From positions 496,001-560,000 of the forward strand of contig NZ_JAUEPH010000003.1 of assembly GCF_030403435.1 (NCBI RefSeq): 64,000 bases of DNA, given 5' to 3'. Positions within the stretch are counted from its first letter, which is position 1. Every line of letters begins with the position of its first letter. Shown here piece after piece: positions 45,121-53,764 of this stretch. Both the position numbers and the translations under genes were made by a program. Source of the stretch: Algoriphagus sediminis (GTDB lineage: Bacteria > Bacteroidota > Bacteroidia > Cytophagales > Cyclobacteriaceae). The notes beneath the pieces were generated by a model that saw nothing but the letters and a program-made list of their open reading frames with translations, did no database searches and was not told the origin of the DNA.

Positions 45121-45309
45121 ATGATCGAATATGTAAAGACCATTCTGCAAAAGGTCAGCTTCAGTAAGTACTTATTTGAGAGAGAACTTAGAAAAGGCCT
45201 TCGCTTAATCAGGCCTGAGGAAGCTGAGGAATTTAAAAACTGGTGTTATCAGATGTTTGAGAGGCTCCATGGAGCCATTCTCAATCGCTACTTCAAACCC
45301 GCTTTTTAG
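45121..45309 (+). CDS. Small basic protein of unknown function
   Basis: A 62-aa protein, mostly alpha-helical and rich in Lys, Arg and Glu, with one Trp-Cys (NWCYQMF). It begins MIEYVKTILQKVSF and ends NRYFKPAF. It has no membrane helix and no recognisable domain. Its codon use looks normal and it is followed at once by a strong terminator, which supports that it is a real one-gene unit. It sits between batD (divergent) and a nucleotidyltransferase gene. Confidence 0.65.
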   Translation: MIEYVKTILQKVSFSKYLFERELRKGLRLIRPEEAEEFKNWCYQMFERLHGAILNRYFKPAF

Positions 45310-45315
45310 GGTATA

Positions 45316-45344
45316 TCCCCGACATTCAGTCGGGGATTTTTTTT
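45316..45344 (+). terminator. Intrinsic terminator after the 62-aa gene
   Basis: A perfect 8-bp stem TCCCCGAC (45316-45323) with GTCGGGGA (45329-45336), loop ATTCA, then eight T (45337-45344). It begins 7 bases after the stop codon. Confidence 0.9.
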
Positions 45345-45379
45345 GTCCATTTCTTCAAAGGTCTTTATTGGAACAATTC

Positions 45380-45410
45380 CTTGGCTCGGCGGAATAATGA
45401 TTTAATTTTG
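45380..45410 (+). promoter_or_regulatory. Bacteroidota-type promoter of the nucleotidyltransferase gene
   Basis: The -7 element TAATTTTG (45403-45410) matches TAnnTTTG. CTTG (45380-45383, near TTTG) lies 19 bases upstream. The ATG is at 45433. Confidence 0.5.
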
Positions 45411-45432
45411 CCTCAAATTTTATCAAAGGAAG

Positions 45433-46335
45433 ATGAATCAAAAACCAACACTTTTAGTGCTCGCTGCCGGAATGGGAAGTAGATATGGTGGAAATAAGCA
45501 GATCGACGGCTTCGGGCCCAATGGAGAAACTATTCTGGAATATTCCATTTTTGATGCCATTCGAGCCGGATTTGGTAAAGTGGTGATGATCGTGCGAGAT
45601 GAGATTCTTGAAGTAGCTCGGGAAAAATTTATGCCGAAGCTAGAAGGAAAGATCGAAGTGGAATGGGTGATTCAGTCTTTGGAAAGCTTTGTTCCAGCGG
45701 AACTTCGTCAGGCAGATCGGGTGAAACCTTTTGGTACGGCCCATGCCATGCTTTGTGCAAAAAATGTGATTCATGAACCCTTTGCCGTCATCAATGCAGA
45801 CGATTTTTATGGAAAGGAAGCCTTTGAAGTACTTGGCAAGTTTCTTTCTGAAGAAGTGAAGCCTGATTTACATGCTATGGTCGGATATGCTATTCAGAAT
45901 GTACTTTCTAAAAATGGAACTGTAAGTCGCGGGGTTTGTGAGACCAATGAAAAAGGCCAGCTGATAGGAATGACCGAAAGAACCTCTATCGCCAGAGAAG
46001 GGGATAAAATTGTGAGTAGAGGTGAAGATCAGGAATTAGTGATTAAAGAGGGTACTCCGGTAAGCATGAATTTTTGGGGTTTTCACGCGGATGTTTTTGC
46101 AGATGTGCAAAGGATGTGGGATGAATTTCTTCCTGCAAATCTTCATAATCTAAAATCCGAATTCTACATTCCAACTGTAGCAAATAATCTCATTCAGGAA
46201 GGTAAAGCAGCGTTTGAGATTTTGCCTGGTGGCAAAACATGGTTTGGGGTAACCTACACAGAAGATAAACCTGTGGTGATTGAGTCATTAAAAAATTTGC
46301 ATGAGTCCGGGGAGTATCCTGAGAGGCTTTGGTAA
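45433..46335 (+). CDS. Sugar-1-phosphate nucleotidyltransferase-like protein
   Basis: A 300-aa protein of the NTP-transferase superfamily. The N-terminal signature LAAGMGSRYGGNKQ holds the GxGxR nucleotide-binding loop, FGTAHAMLCAK and the metal-binding VINADDFYG follow, then NFWGFHADVF. These are glucose-1-phosphate thymidylyl- or uridylyltransferase-like features, but the exact sugar is not clear. In other Bacteroidota such genes often sit beside an APH-type sugar kinase; here a kinase of that kind lies 8 kb away (53765-54832), so a shared pathway is only a possibility. Confidence 0.85.
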   Translation: MNQKPTLLVLAAGMGSRYGGNKQIDGFGPNGETILEYSIFDAIRAGFGKVVMIVRDEILEVAREKFMPKLEGKIEVEWVIQSLESFVPAELRQADRVKPFGTAHAMLCAKNVIHEPFAVINADDFYGKEAFEVLGKFLSEEVKPDLHAMVGYAIQNVLSKNGTVSRGVCETNEKGQLIGMTERTSIAREGDKIVSRGEDQELVIKEGTPVSMNFWGFHADVFADVQRMWDEFLPANLHNLKSEFYIPTVANNLIQEGKAAFEILPGGKTWFGVTYTEDKPVVIESLKNLHESGEYPERLW

Positions 46336-46340
46336 TTAGC

Positions 46341-47441
46341 CTATTGCTTCACCGTTCCAGATTCTACCTCAAAGAAAAAGGCCTCAGCATCTAATTCAGA
46401 AAGAATCGAATACGATCTTTCCGGACGGGCATCCGTCAGAAAAATCTGACCAAAAGTATGTTTGGAGATTAGCTTCATCAGCTGCTCGATTCGCTTGTCA
46501 TCCAGTTTATCAAAAATATCATCTAGGAGAAGAAGTGGTTTTTCTCCTTTTTCTTTTTCGAAGATTTGAAACTGGGCTAGCTTTAGGGCAATGATAAATG
46601 ACTTTTGCTGTCCTTGACTTCCGATCTTTCTTAAGGGATGTCCATTTATTAAAAAGTGATAGTCGTCTTTGTGGATACCCGCGGCTGTACTTTTAATCAT
46701 TAGATCACGATCCCGCTTTGAAAAAAAATAATCCTCAAAATTTTTATCCAGAGCTCTGGTTTCATAGCTGATTTCCACCTTTTCCTGTCCCTCGGAAAGT
46801 TCTTCATAGTATTTCTGAAGAATGGGGCCTAACTCGTCTAATAGTGCACTTCTTTTACTCGCGAGACTTTCACTTAAAGAGATGAGTTCCACATCGTAAC
46901 TACCCAGAAGCGTAAAATCTGGTCTGCCTGTTTCTGCAAATCTTTTCAATAAAGCATTTCTTTGCTTCAAAAAATTATGGTAGCGAATCAGTTTTTGTAA
47001 GTATTCACGATCCAGTTGAGAAATAAGGCCATCAAAGAACTTCCTTCTTCCATCACTTCCCCCGCGAATCAAATCTGTATCATCGGGAGCGATTAAGACC
47101 AGCGGGATTGTACCGACATGTTCTGAGTTTCTGGACAATGGGTTTTCATTCTGGAAAATAGTTTTTTTCTTCCCCTGCTCCATGGTACATCTCACCTCTA
47201 GGTTTTGTCTGGAAAGCTCAAAATCACCCTTAATGGTAAAAAAAGGCTGATCATGGAGCACATTAAGGGTGTCACTGGATTGAATGGCACTTTTTGTTAG
47301 GGATAGATAATGAATCGCATCCAGAATGGTTGTTTTTCCACTTCCATTCAGTCCCACTATGCAGTTGATCTCTTTGGAAAAGAGTAGCCTGGATTTTAGG
47401 TGATTTTTGAAATTGATGAGCTCCAGAGACTTCAGGTGCAT
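46341..47441 (-). CDS. recF: DNA replication/repair protein RecF
   Basis: RecF binds DNA gaps with RecO and RecR to load RecA. The 366-aa ABC-type ATPase has Walker A GLNGSGKT (30-37), the signature-like SQGQQKSFI in the C-terminal half and the Walker B LLLDDIFDKLD. The C-terminal IFLTDARPER is typical. It is not in the usual dnaA-dnaN-recF cluster but converges on the nucleotidyltransferase gene with 5 bases between the stops, as is common in Bacteroidota. Confidence 0.96.
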   Translation of the reverse strand: MHLKSLELINFKNHLKSRLLFSKEINCIVGLNGSGKTTILDAIHYLSLTKSAIQSSDTLNVLHDQPFFTIKGDFELSRQNLEVRCTMEQGKKKTIFQNENPLSRNSEHVGTIPLVLIAPDDTDLIRGGSDGRRKFFDGLISQLDREYLQKLIRYHNFLKQRNALLKRFAETGRPDFTLLGSYDVELISLSESLASKRSALLDELGPILQKYYEELSEGQEKVEISYETRALDKNFEDYFFSKRDRDLMIKSTAAGIHKDDYHFLINGHPLRKIGSQGQQKSFIIALKLAQFQIFEKEKGEKPLLLLDDIFDKLDDKRIEQLMKLISKHTFGQIFLTDARPERSYSILSELDAEAFFFEVESGTVKQ

Positions 47442-47491
47442 CTGCGGGTTTAATTATTTGATTGCTACCCTTATTTTTAGGTAGGGTTGAT

Positions 47492-47499
47492 TATATTTG
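47492..47499 (+). promoter_or_regulatory. -7 element (TAnnTTTG) of pdhA
   Basis: TATATTTG matches the -7 consensus, 33 bases before the pdhA ATG. The -33 box is not clear. It lies inside what would be coding if the TTG at 47497 were used, which argues for the ATG at 47533. Confidence 0.5.
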
Positions 47500-47532
47500 A
47501 GGCCTAAAATTAGCAAAATTGATCAGTTAGAT

Positions 47533-48552
47533 ATGGCAAAAAGACGGACTACGGCGAAAGCGAAAGCGAAATATTCAAAGGAGACCTATACCTTTTGGTA
47601 CGAGAGTATGCTCTTGATGAGACGGTTTGAGGAGAAAGCCGGTCAACTTTACGGTCAACAAAAAATTAGAGGGTTCTGTCATTTGTACATTGGGCAGGAA
47701 GCCTGTGCATCAGGGGCGATTACTGCCCTTGAAAAAGATGACAAGTGGATCACTGCCTATCGTGATCATGCTCATCCGCTGGGATTGGGAACTGATCCCG
47801 GTGCGGTGATGGCGGAGCTTTTTGGCAAAGCCACCGGAACCACCAAGGGAAAAGGTGGCTCTATGCACATTTTTGATAAGGAAAGGAATTTTATGGGAGG
47901 TCATGGTATCGTAGGGGCGCAGGTTCCTATGGGACTTGGAATTGGCTTTGCAGAAAAATATAAGGGAACAAAAAATCTCTGCATCTGTCATATGGGTGAT
48001 GGAGCAGTGAGGCAAGGTGCAGTCCATGAAGCTTTTAATTTAGCCATGCTTTATAAGACTCCTGTAATTTTCGTAATCGAGAATAATGGCTATGCCATGG
48101 GTACCTCTGTGAAAAGAACTTCGAATGTGACAGAGCTGTATCAGATAGGAGAATCTTATGATATGCCTGCCTTCCCAGTAGATGGGATGAATGTAGAGGC
48201 AATCCATGAGGCAGTGGCAGAAGCAGCGGAAAGAGCTCGAAGAGGTGATGGTCCAACTCTTCTTGAGTTCAGAACTTATCGATATAAGGGGCATTCTATG
48301 TCTGATCCGCAGAAATACCGAACCAAAGAAGAGGTGGAAGAGTACAAACAGCGCGACCCAATCGAGCAGGTACTGAAGACCATTCAGGACAATAAAATCC
48401 TTACTGAAGAAGAAATCAGCGAAATCAACGCGAAAGTGAAAAAGCAGGTAGCTGATGCTGTGAAGTTTGCAGAGGAGTCTCCATGGCCAGACGGACAGGC
48501 AGCATTTGAGGATGTGTATGTTCAGGAGGACTATCCATTTACCATGGAATAA
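47533..48552 (+). CDS. pdhA: Pyruvate dehydrogenase E1 component, alpha subunit
   Basis: The alpha subunit of an E1 2-oxo-acid dehydrogenase, 339 aa from ATG 47533 (a longer frame starts on TTG). The thiamine diphosphate motif runs from GDGAVRQGAVHEAFNLA to NN (VIFVIENNGYAMGT). The phosphorylation-loop-like YRYKGHSMSDPQKYR and ITAYRDHAHPLG are typical of PdhA rather than the branched-chain enzyme. Neither the beta subunit nor E2/E3 is next to it. The N-terminal 20 residues are very basic. A terminator follows and the next gene has its own promoter. Confidence 0.93.
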   Translation: MAKRRTTAKAKAKYSKETYTFWYESMLLMRRFEEKAGQLYGQQKIRGFCHLYIGQEACASGAITALEKDDKWITAYRDHAHPLGLGTDPGAVMAELFGKATGTTKGKGGSMHIFDKERNFMGGHGIVGAQVPMGLGIGFAEKYKGTKNLCICHMGDGAVRQGAVHEAFNLAMLYKTPVIFVIENNGYAMGTSVKRTSNVTELYQIGESYDMPAFPVDGMNVEAIHEAVAEAAERARRGDGPTLLEFRTYRYKGHSMSDPQKYRTKEEVEEYKQRDPIEQVLKTIQDNKILTEEEISEINAKVKKQVADAVKFAEESPWPDGQAAFEDVYVQEDYPFTME

Positions 48553-48571
48553 CCTTAAAAAATCAAAAAAG

Positions 48572-48607
48572 AAGCCATGAAGTGATTCTCAGCTTCATGG
48601 CTTTTTT
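48572..48607 (+). terminator. Intrinsic terminator after pdhA
   Basis: An 11-bp stem AAGCCATGAAG (48572-48582) with CTTCATGGCTT (48593-48603) and a 10-base loop, then a T run to 48607. Confidence 0.88.
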
Positions 48608-48614
48608 ATTTGTC

Positions 48615-48644
48615 TTTGAGGTATTTATAAAAACCGTATATTTG
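48615..48644 (+). promoter_or_regulatory. Bacteroidota-type promoter of the TPR gene
   Basis: The clearest promoter in the window: TTTG (48615-48618), an 18-base spacer, then TATATTTG (48637-48644, TAnnTTTG). The ATG follows at 48664. Confidence 0.7.
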
Positions 48645-48663
48645 CGGCTGAAATTTGAGCAGT

Positions 48664-49377
48664 ATGGCAACTAAAAGAAGCAAAACGAAGCATCACGATC
48701 CAGCAAACGATCTATTGGAAGACCCATCAATGATCGCAGAAAGACTTGGTCGTGGTGAAGAATTTGTAAAGAAAAATAGTAAAATATTAGGTGGAATTCT
48801 GGGAGCTGGAATTCTTGTTATTGCAGTAATCCTTTATTTCCAAATCAACAATCAGAACCAGAATGAAAACGCACAGGAAGATATGTTCCAGGCGGTTTAT
48901 TTCTATGAGCAGGATAGTGTTGAGTTCGCTTTGAACGGTGATGGGATCAATTCAGGTTTCTTACAAATTGTAGATGAGTACAAAGGTACGGATGCAGCGA
49001 ACTTGGCTCATTTTTACATTGGTTCAATCTACATGAGTGAAATGAATTTTACGGATGCATTGACTCACTTGGAGCAGTTTTCTTCTGACGATTATCTTGT
49101 GCAGGCTAAGGCATATTCGCTCATAGGTGATGCTAATTTAGAATTGGGTAATACTCAAGAAGCGATCTCATATTATGAAAGAGCTGCGGAGTATCAGGAC
49201 GATAAATATTTCACTCCAAAATATCTTTCTAAGCTAGCTATAGCTTATGAAGAAGCGGGACAGCTTGAAGATGCAATAGAAGTATACCAGAGAATTGAAG
49301 ATGAGTTTTTCGAGTCTTATGAATTTGCTGGGGCTCGAAAACATAAAGCCAGACTAGAGGGTCTTGCTTCTAATTAA
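48664..49377 (+). CDS. Membrane-anchored tetratricopeptide repeat protein (YfgM-like topology)
   Basis: A 237-aa protein, from ATG 48664 after a strong promoter (a TTG-started frame would be three residues longer). A basic, cytosolic N-terminus of about 40 residues precedes one membrane helix (about 42-62, ILGGILGAGILVIAVILYF). The rest is predicted periplasmic helical repeats of the TPR type, with repeats starting near DAANLAHFYIG, QAKAYSLIGDANLEL and TPKYLSKLAIAYEEAG. The topology recalls YfgM/SecYEG-ancillary or CpoB-like proteins; that relation is an inference. A terminator ends the unit. Confidence 0.85.
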   Translation: MATKRSKTKHHDPANDLLEDPSMIAERLGRGEEFVKKNSKILGGILGAGILVIAVILYFQINNQNQNENAQEDMFQAVYFYEQDSVEFALNGDGINSGFLQIVDEYKGTDAANLAHFYIGSIYMSEMNFTDALTHLEQFSSDDYLVQAKAYSLIGDANLELGNTQEAISYYERAAEYQDDKYFTPKYLSKLAIAYEEAGQLEDAIEVYQRIEDEFFESYEFAGARKHKARLEGLASN

Positions 49378-49400
49378 TTTGTGAATCAATCATGATATTT

Positions 49401-49432
49401 AAAGAGTAAGGCGTGGGTCTTACTCTTTTTTT
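49401..49432 (+). terminator. Intrinsic terminator after the TPR gene
   Basis: A 10-bp stem AAAGAGTAAG (49401-49410) with CTTACTCTTT (49419-49428) and an 8-base loop, followed by T to 49432. It is A:T rich but well formed. Confidence 0.75.
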
Positions 49433-49455
49433 GTTCGAAAAAATTATATTCCGAA

Positions 49456-49932
49456 ATGGCAACCTCCAATAAAAACCTAAGCGATCATTCCTCTAAAAAC
49501 ATCATTGATGTGAGTGGGAAAACCTTTGCTATAATCGTTTCAGAATGGAATGAGGAAGTGACAGAATCACTTTATTCCGGGGCATATCAAACTTTATTGG
49601 ACAATGGAGCTCACAAGGAGAATATCATTCGTAAGAATGTCCCTGGCTCTTTTGAACTTACCCTTGCTGCGCAGTGGATGGCCAGCGAAGCGGATATCGA
49701 CGCTGTGATTTGTTTGGGTTGCGTGATTCAGGGTGAGACTAAGCATTTTGATTTCATTTGTGATGCAGTGGCTCATGGGATTACAAACGTGGGTTTAAAA
49801 TATAACAAGCCTGTGATTTTTGGGGTTTTGACTCCAAATAACCAGCAACAAGCCCTTGATCGTGCTGGTGGAAAGCATGGAAACAAAGGAGATGAAGCGG
49901 CGATTACCGCCATTAAAATGCTAGGTTTCTAA
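49456..49932 (+). CDS. ribH: 6,7-dimethyl-8-ribityllumazine synthase
   Basis: RibH condenses 5-amino-6-ribitylaminouracil and 3,4-dihydroxy-2-butanone-4-phosphate in riboflavin synthesis. The 158-aa protein has the family motifs VSEWNEEVTESL, NVPGSFELTLAAQWM, and GCVIQGETKHFDFICDAVAH with the catalytic His. It assembles as an icosahedral or pentameric shell in known members. The other rib genes are not in this window. The aspartate kinase gene begins 23 bases downstream. Confidence 0.96.
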   Translation: MATSNKNLSDHSSKNIIDVSGKTFAIIVSEWNEEVTESLYSGAYQTLLDNGAHKENIIRKNVPGSFELTLAAQWMASEADIDAVICLGCVIQGETKHFDFICDAVAHGITNVGLKYNKPVIFGVLTPNNQQQALDRAGGKHGNKGDEAAITAIKMLGF

Positions 49933-49955
49933 ATAACCAACTTTGCTTTTTTGAA

Positions 49956-51278
49956 ATGAGAATAATGAAATTCGGGGGAACCTCTGTGGGTCGCCCAGAA
50001 CGTATGCATCAGGTGATGGAGCTGGTATCAAATACCGGAGAGGATACCATCGTTGTTTTATCAGCATTATCAGGAACTACCAATGCATTGACGCAAATTG
50101 GAGAAGCCTTAGCGGAAGCTGATCGTCAGCTTGCAAAGGAGAGAATAGATGCCTTAAATCAACATTACTTGGAGTTTTATCTTGCCCTTCTTGAAAGTGA
50201 AGAGGGAAGAGAAAAGGCAAAGAAGGTAATTGATGAGCATTTTGAGTTTTTAAATATTCTTCTAAAAATCTCCTTTAATGAGGCCCTGAATCTGGATATC
50301 CTTGCACAGGGGGAATTGCTTTCTACCAAGCTTTTCTTTATCCTTTTGGAAGAGAAAAATGTGGAGGCTACTTTTCTAATAGCCTTGGACTTCATGAGTA
50401 TAGACGAAAATGGAGAGCCAGAACTCGAGAAGATTTCCAAAAGGTTAAAGTCTATTCTTGACCAAAATGACGGTACCAATAGACTTTTCATCACCCAAGG
50501 TTACATCTGCAAAAATCACAGAAACGAAGTGGATAATCTCAAACGTGGAGGTAGTGATTATACCGCCTCATTGATCGCAGCGGCTACCAAAGCACGGGTT
50601 TGTGAGATCTGGACGGATATAGACGGTATGCATAATAATGATCCAAGGGTGGTAGATCGGACCAGGCCTATCGCAAAGCTTTCCTTTGACGAGGCTGCTG
50701 AGCTCGCCTATTTTGGTGCCAAAATTCTCCATCCAGCTTCTATTTGGCCAGCCCAACAATACAATATTCCTGTGCGCCTTTTGAATACCATGCAGCCTGA
50801 GGCACCGGGAACGATCATCAAAGATGAGGTTCCAAGGGATGGTGTAAAGGCGATAGCCGCCAAGGATGGCATCACGGCCATAAAGATCAAGTCCAGTAGA
50901 ATGCTTTTGGCATACGGATTCCTGAGAAAAGTTTTTGAGATTTTTGAAAAGTACAAGACTCCCATCGACATGATTACGACCTCTGAGGTGGCGGTGTCGG
51001 TAACCATTGATGAGCTTAGTCACCTTGACTTCATTGTGGAGGAGCTTGAACCTCTTGGGAATGTGGAAGTAGATTCCGGGCAGTCTATCATTTGTATTGT
51101 TGGAAATAGAATTGCCGAAGATGAAGGGACCTTAAGGTCGGTTTTGGATGCCTTGAAAGGGATTCCGGTGCGGATGCTTTCTTATGGAGGAAGCCGTCAC
51201 AATGTGTCGGTATTGGTAGATTCAAAAGTCAAGCAAAAAGCGCTTAATCAACTGAATGAAGGTGTATTTACTTGGTAA
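49956..51278 (+). CDS. Aspartate kinase (monofunctional)
   Basis: Aspartate kinase starts synthesis of the aspartate family (Lys, Met, Thr, diaminopimelate). The 440-aa protein has the N-terminal MKFGGTSVG (residue 4 onward; ATG 49965 is an equally possible start), the amino-acid kinase motifs DFMSIDENGEPE and LKRGGSDYTASLIA, and ACT domains (about 300-440) with AIKIKSSRML and ICIVGNRIAED. No homoserine dehydrogenase domain follows, so it is not a ThrA-type fusion. Which end product inhibits it cannot be seen. A small membrane protein gene follows after 9 bases. Confidence 0.95.
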   Translation: MRIMKFGGTSVGRPERMHQVMELVSNTGEDTIVVLSALSGTTNALTQIGEALAEADRQLAKERIDALNQHYLEFYLALLESEEGREKAKKVIDEHFEFLNILLKISFNEALNLDILAQGELLSTKLFFILLEEKNVEATFLIALDFMSIDENGEPELEKISKRLKSILDQNDGTNRLFITQGYICKNHRNEVDNLKRGGSDYTASLIAAATKARVCEIWTDIDGMHNNDPRVVDRTRPIAKLSFDEAAELAYFGAKILHPASIWPAQQYNIPVRLLNTMQPEAPGTIIKDEVPRDGVKAIAAKDGITAIKIKSSRMLLAYGFLRKVFEIFEKYKTPIDMITTSEVAVSVTIDELSHLDFIVEELEPLGNVEVDSGQSIICIVGNRIAEDEGTLRSVLDALKGIPVRMLSYGGSRHNVSVLVDSKVKQKALNQLNEGVFTW

Positions 51279-51287
51279 AAAAAACCT

Positions 51288-51632
51288 ATGAGTGAAGAAA
51301 ATCAGAAAAAGAACTATTTGCAAAAACTTCAGGAAAAGTGGAATTTGGATAGCCTGAAGCAGGTCATCATAGTACTCATTGTGTTTGCTTTTACCGGAAC
51401 CACCATTCTATTTATCAAGCAGCCCGTACTAGATTTTTTTGGTGTTCAAAAAGGAGGCTTTGTAAACACAGTTTTTTACCTCTTGCTCGTATTGCCCCTA
51501 TACCAAATTCTGCTTTTGTTTTATGGTTTTATTTTTGGCCAATTCAAGTTCTTCTGGGAGTGGGAGAAAAAGACTTTCCGTAGAATAGGATCCCTTTTTG
51601 GAAGAAAATCTAAGAAATCCGACTCCAATTAA
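51288..51632 (+). CDS. Small two-helix membrane protein (DUF6787-like)
   Basis: A 114-aa membrane protein with a charged N-terminus, two hydrophobic helices (about 24-46 and 57-86) and a basic C-terminal tail rich in Lys and Ser. I think it belongs to DUF6787, a family of small membrane proteins in Bacteroidota, but have no motif that settles it. It is probably co-transcribed with the aspartate kinase. Its last 23 bases overlap the end of the convergent recG gene. Confidence 0.7.
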   Translation: MSEENQKKNYLQKLQEKWNLDSLKQVIIVLIVFAFTGTTILFIKQPVLDFFGVQKGGFVNTVFYLLLVLPLYQILLLFYGFIFGQFKFFWEWEKKTFRRIGSLFGRKSKKSDSN

Positions 51633-53703
51633 TTGCATGTTTTTTCTGAGTCCGGATTTGATTGAGGATAGGACGATTTTCTTCTGAACTTAGATCCGGG
51701 TCATTTCCTAAAGTTAATTCAGCCGCATCTCGGGCAAGGGTTAACAAAGGTGCATCTTTACTTAAGTCAGCAATGAGTAAGTCTGTAACACCACTTTGCT
51801 GGGTTCCCATCATATCTCCCGGACCGCGAAGTTTTAAGTCCACATCGGCGATTTCAAAGCCATCGTTTGTCCGAACCATGGTGTCCAATCGGATTCTTGA
51901 GTCTTTTGAGAGTTCATATTTACTCATCAAAACACAATAGCTTTGCTCTGCACCTCTTCCCACTCTTCCTCTCAGCTGATGCAGTTGTGACAGTCCAAAA
52001 CGTTCAGCATTTTCAATAATCATCACCGAAGCATTAGGGACATTCACGCCAACCTCGATCACGGTCGTGGCAACCATTATTTTGGTTTCAGCCTTCACAA
52101 ATCGCTGCATTTCGTAATCTTTGGCATCGGCCTTCATTCCCCCATGAACAATGCTCAAAGGAAACTCTGGGAAAGCCCGCGAAATACTTTCATATCCATC
52201 CATAAGATTTTTCAAATCCAGCTTTTCTGATTCATCAATGAGAGGATACACGATGTAAACCTGTCTTCCTTTTTTGATTTCCTTTTTGATAAAGCTGAAG
52301 ACTAGGGAGCGATCTTTGTCGTATCGATGTACCGTTTGGATGGGTTTACGACCTGCAGGCAATTCATCGATGACTGAAATTTCAAGATCCCCATGAAGGG
52401 TCATAGCCAATGTTCTAGGTATCGGGGTGGCGGTCATCACCAAGACATGTGGCAGGAAATTTTCATTTTTTGCCCAAAGCTTTGCCCGCTGGGCCACACC
52501 AAATCTATGCTGCTCATCGACTATAGCAAGACCTAAATTTTTAAACTGAACCACATCTTCCAAAAGGGCATGGGTGCCAATCAGAATTTTCAGTTCTCCA
52601 CTTAATAATTCCTCATGAATCTGACTTCGCTCACTTTTTTTACTTGAACCAGTAAGCAAAGCAATTTTAAGATTCATGAGATCAGCATATTCCTTCAGAC
52701 CTTCAAAGTGCTGGTTCGCTAAAATTTCCGTGGGAGCCATAAGGCAGGATTGGGCTCCTGAGCTTATCGCGAGAAGCATACAAATAAAAGCAACCATGGT
52801 CTTCCCACTACCCACGTCCCCCTGAATCAATCGGTTCATCTGCTTACCGGATTTCATGTCTCGATAAGCTTCCCGAATCACCCTTTTTTGAGCATTTGTC
52901 AGTTCAAAGGGAATATGGTTGGCATAAAATTCATTGAGTAAGTCGGTGTTCGAAAGAATCTGACCGGGAGATTTTGCTGTTCGGGTAAGCTTCATTTTGA
53001 GTAGCCTGAGCTGTAGGAAAAAAAATTCCTCGAACTTCAATCTCTTTTTTGCCGCCTGAAGAGCCTTGCCCGAACTTGGGAAATGAATCTCCTTCAAAGC
53101 TTCTTTTTTCCCTATCAGGCCAAAACGATTCATGAGCTCCGTTGATAGGGTTTCCCTAATTTGGTTTTGGGTAAGAGCCAAAAGCTGCTCCTGAAGTCTT
53201 GAGATTCCCCTGGAATCCAGAAATCTGGCTTTCAGTTTTTCGGTAGTAGAGTAGACAGGTTGGTAACTGTTTCTTTGCTCCCGAGACTGGGAAAGTGGCT
53301 CCATCTCCGGGTGAGCAATGCTCCATTTTCTACCAAATTGGGCGGGTTTTCCGAAGAAAACGTAAACTGCGCCGATGGGTAGCTTTTTTTGAACCCATTG
53401 GATTCCTTTGAACCAGGTCATTTCCATGGAGCCTGTCTCATCCACCACCTCAGCTACCAATCTTCTTTTGCCACCAATTCCCAGAATTTCTAGCTTTTTC
53501 ACCTTGGCAACCACCTGAACATTCTCAAGGTCTCTACTTAGCTGATTTATTTTCCAAAAACGGCTCCTGTCCTCGTAGCGAAATGGGTAGTGTTGGATTA
53601 AATCTCCATAGGTGAAAATAGACAGCTCTTTATTAATGAGCACAGCTCGCTGTGGGCCAACGCCTTTGAGAAATTCTATTTTCGTGTCAAAAATACCGGG
53701 CAA
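51610..53703 (-). CDS. recG: ATP-dependent DNA helicase RecG
   Basis: RecG is the branched-DNA helicase that reverses stalled forks and processes Holliday junctions. The 697-aa protein starts on TTG (no ATG precedes the conserved region). An N-terminal wedge/OB domain (about 10-200) is followed by a superfamily-2 helicase core with Walker A QGDVGSGKT, the DExH-like DEQHRFG, TATPIPRTLAM, and the C-terminal QLRGRVGRGAEQSYC. The length fits the family. It overlaps the convergent small membrane-protein gene by 23 bases. Confidence 0.97.
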   Translation of the reverse strand: MPGIFDTKIEFLKGVGPQRAVLINKELSIFTYGDLIQHYPFRYEDRSRFWKINQLSRDLENVQVVAKVKKLEILGIGGKRRLVAEVVDETGSMEMTWFKGIQWVQKKLPIGAVYVFFGKPAQFGRKWSIAHPEMEPLSQSREQRNSYQPVYSTTEKLKARFLDSRGISRLQEQLLALTQNQIRETLSTELMNRFGLIGKKEALKEIHFPSSGKALQAAKKRLKFEEFFFLQLRLLKMKLTRTAKSPGQILSNTDLLNEFYANHIPFELTNAQKRVIREAYRDMKSGKQMNRLIQGDVGSGKTMVAFICMLLAISSGAQSCLMAPTEILANQHFEGLKEYADLMNLKIALLTGSSKKSERSQIHEELLSGELKILIGTHALLEDVVQFKNLGLAIVDEQHRFGVAQRAKLWAKNENFLPHVLVMTATPIPRTLAMTLHGDLEISVIDELPAGRKPIQTVHRYDKDRSLVFSFIKKEIKKGRQVYIVYPLIDESEKLDLKNLMDGYESISRAFPEFPLSIVHGGMKADAKDYEMQRFVKAETKIMVATTVIEVGVNVPNASVMIIENAERFGLSQLHQLRGRVGRGAEQSYCVLMSKYELSKDSRIRLDTMVRTNDGFEIADVDLKLRGPGDMMGTQQSGVTDLLIADLSKDAPLLTLARDAAELTLGNDPDLSSEENRPILNQIRTQKKHAINWSRIS

Positions 53704-53764
53704 TTGAGCTGAGGTTTATCCGAAAGGCAAATTATGTTCTTCACCTTCATCAGGCAATGGAATG

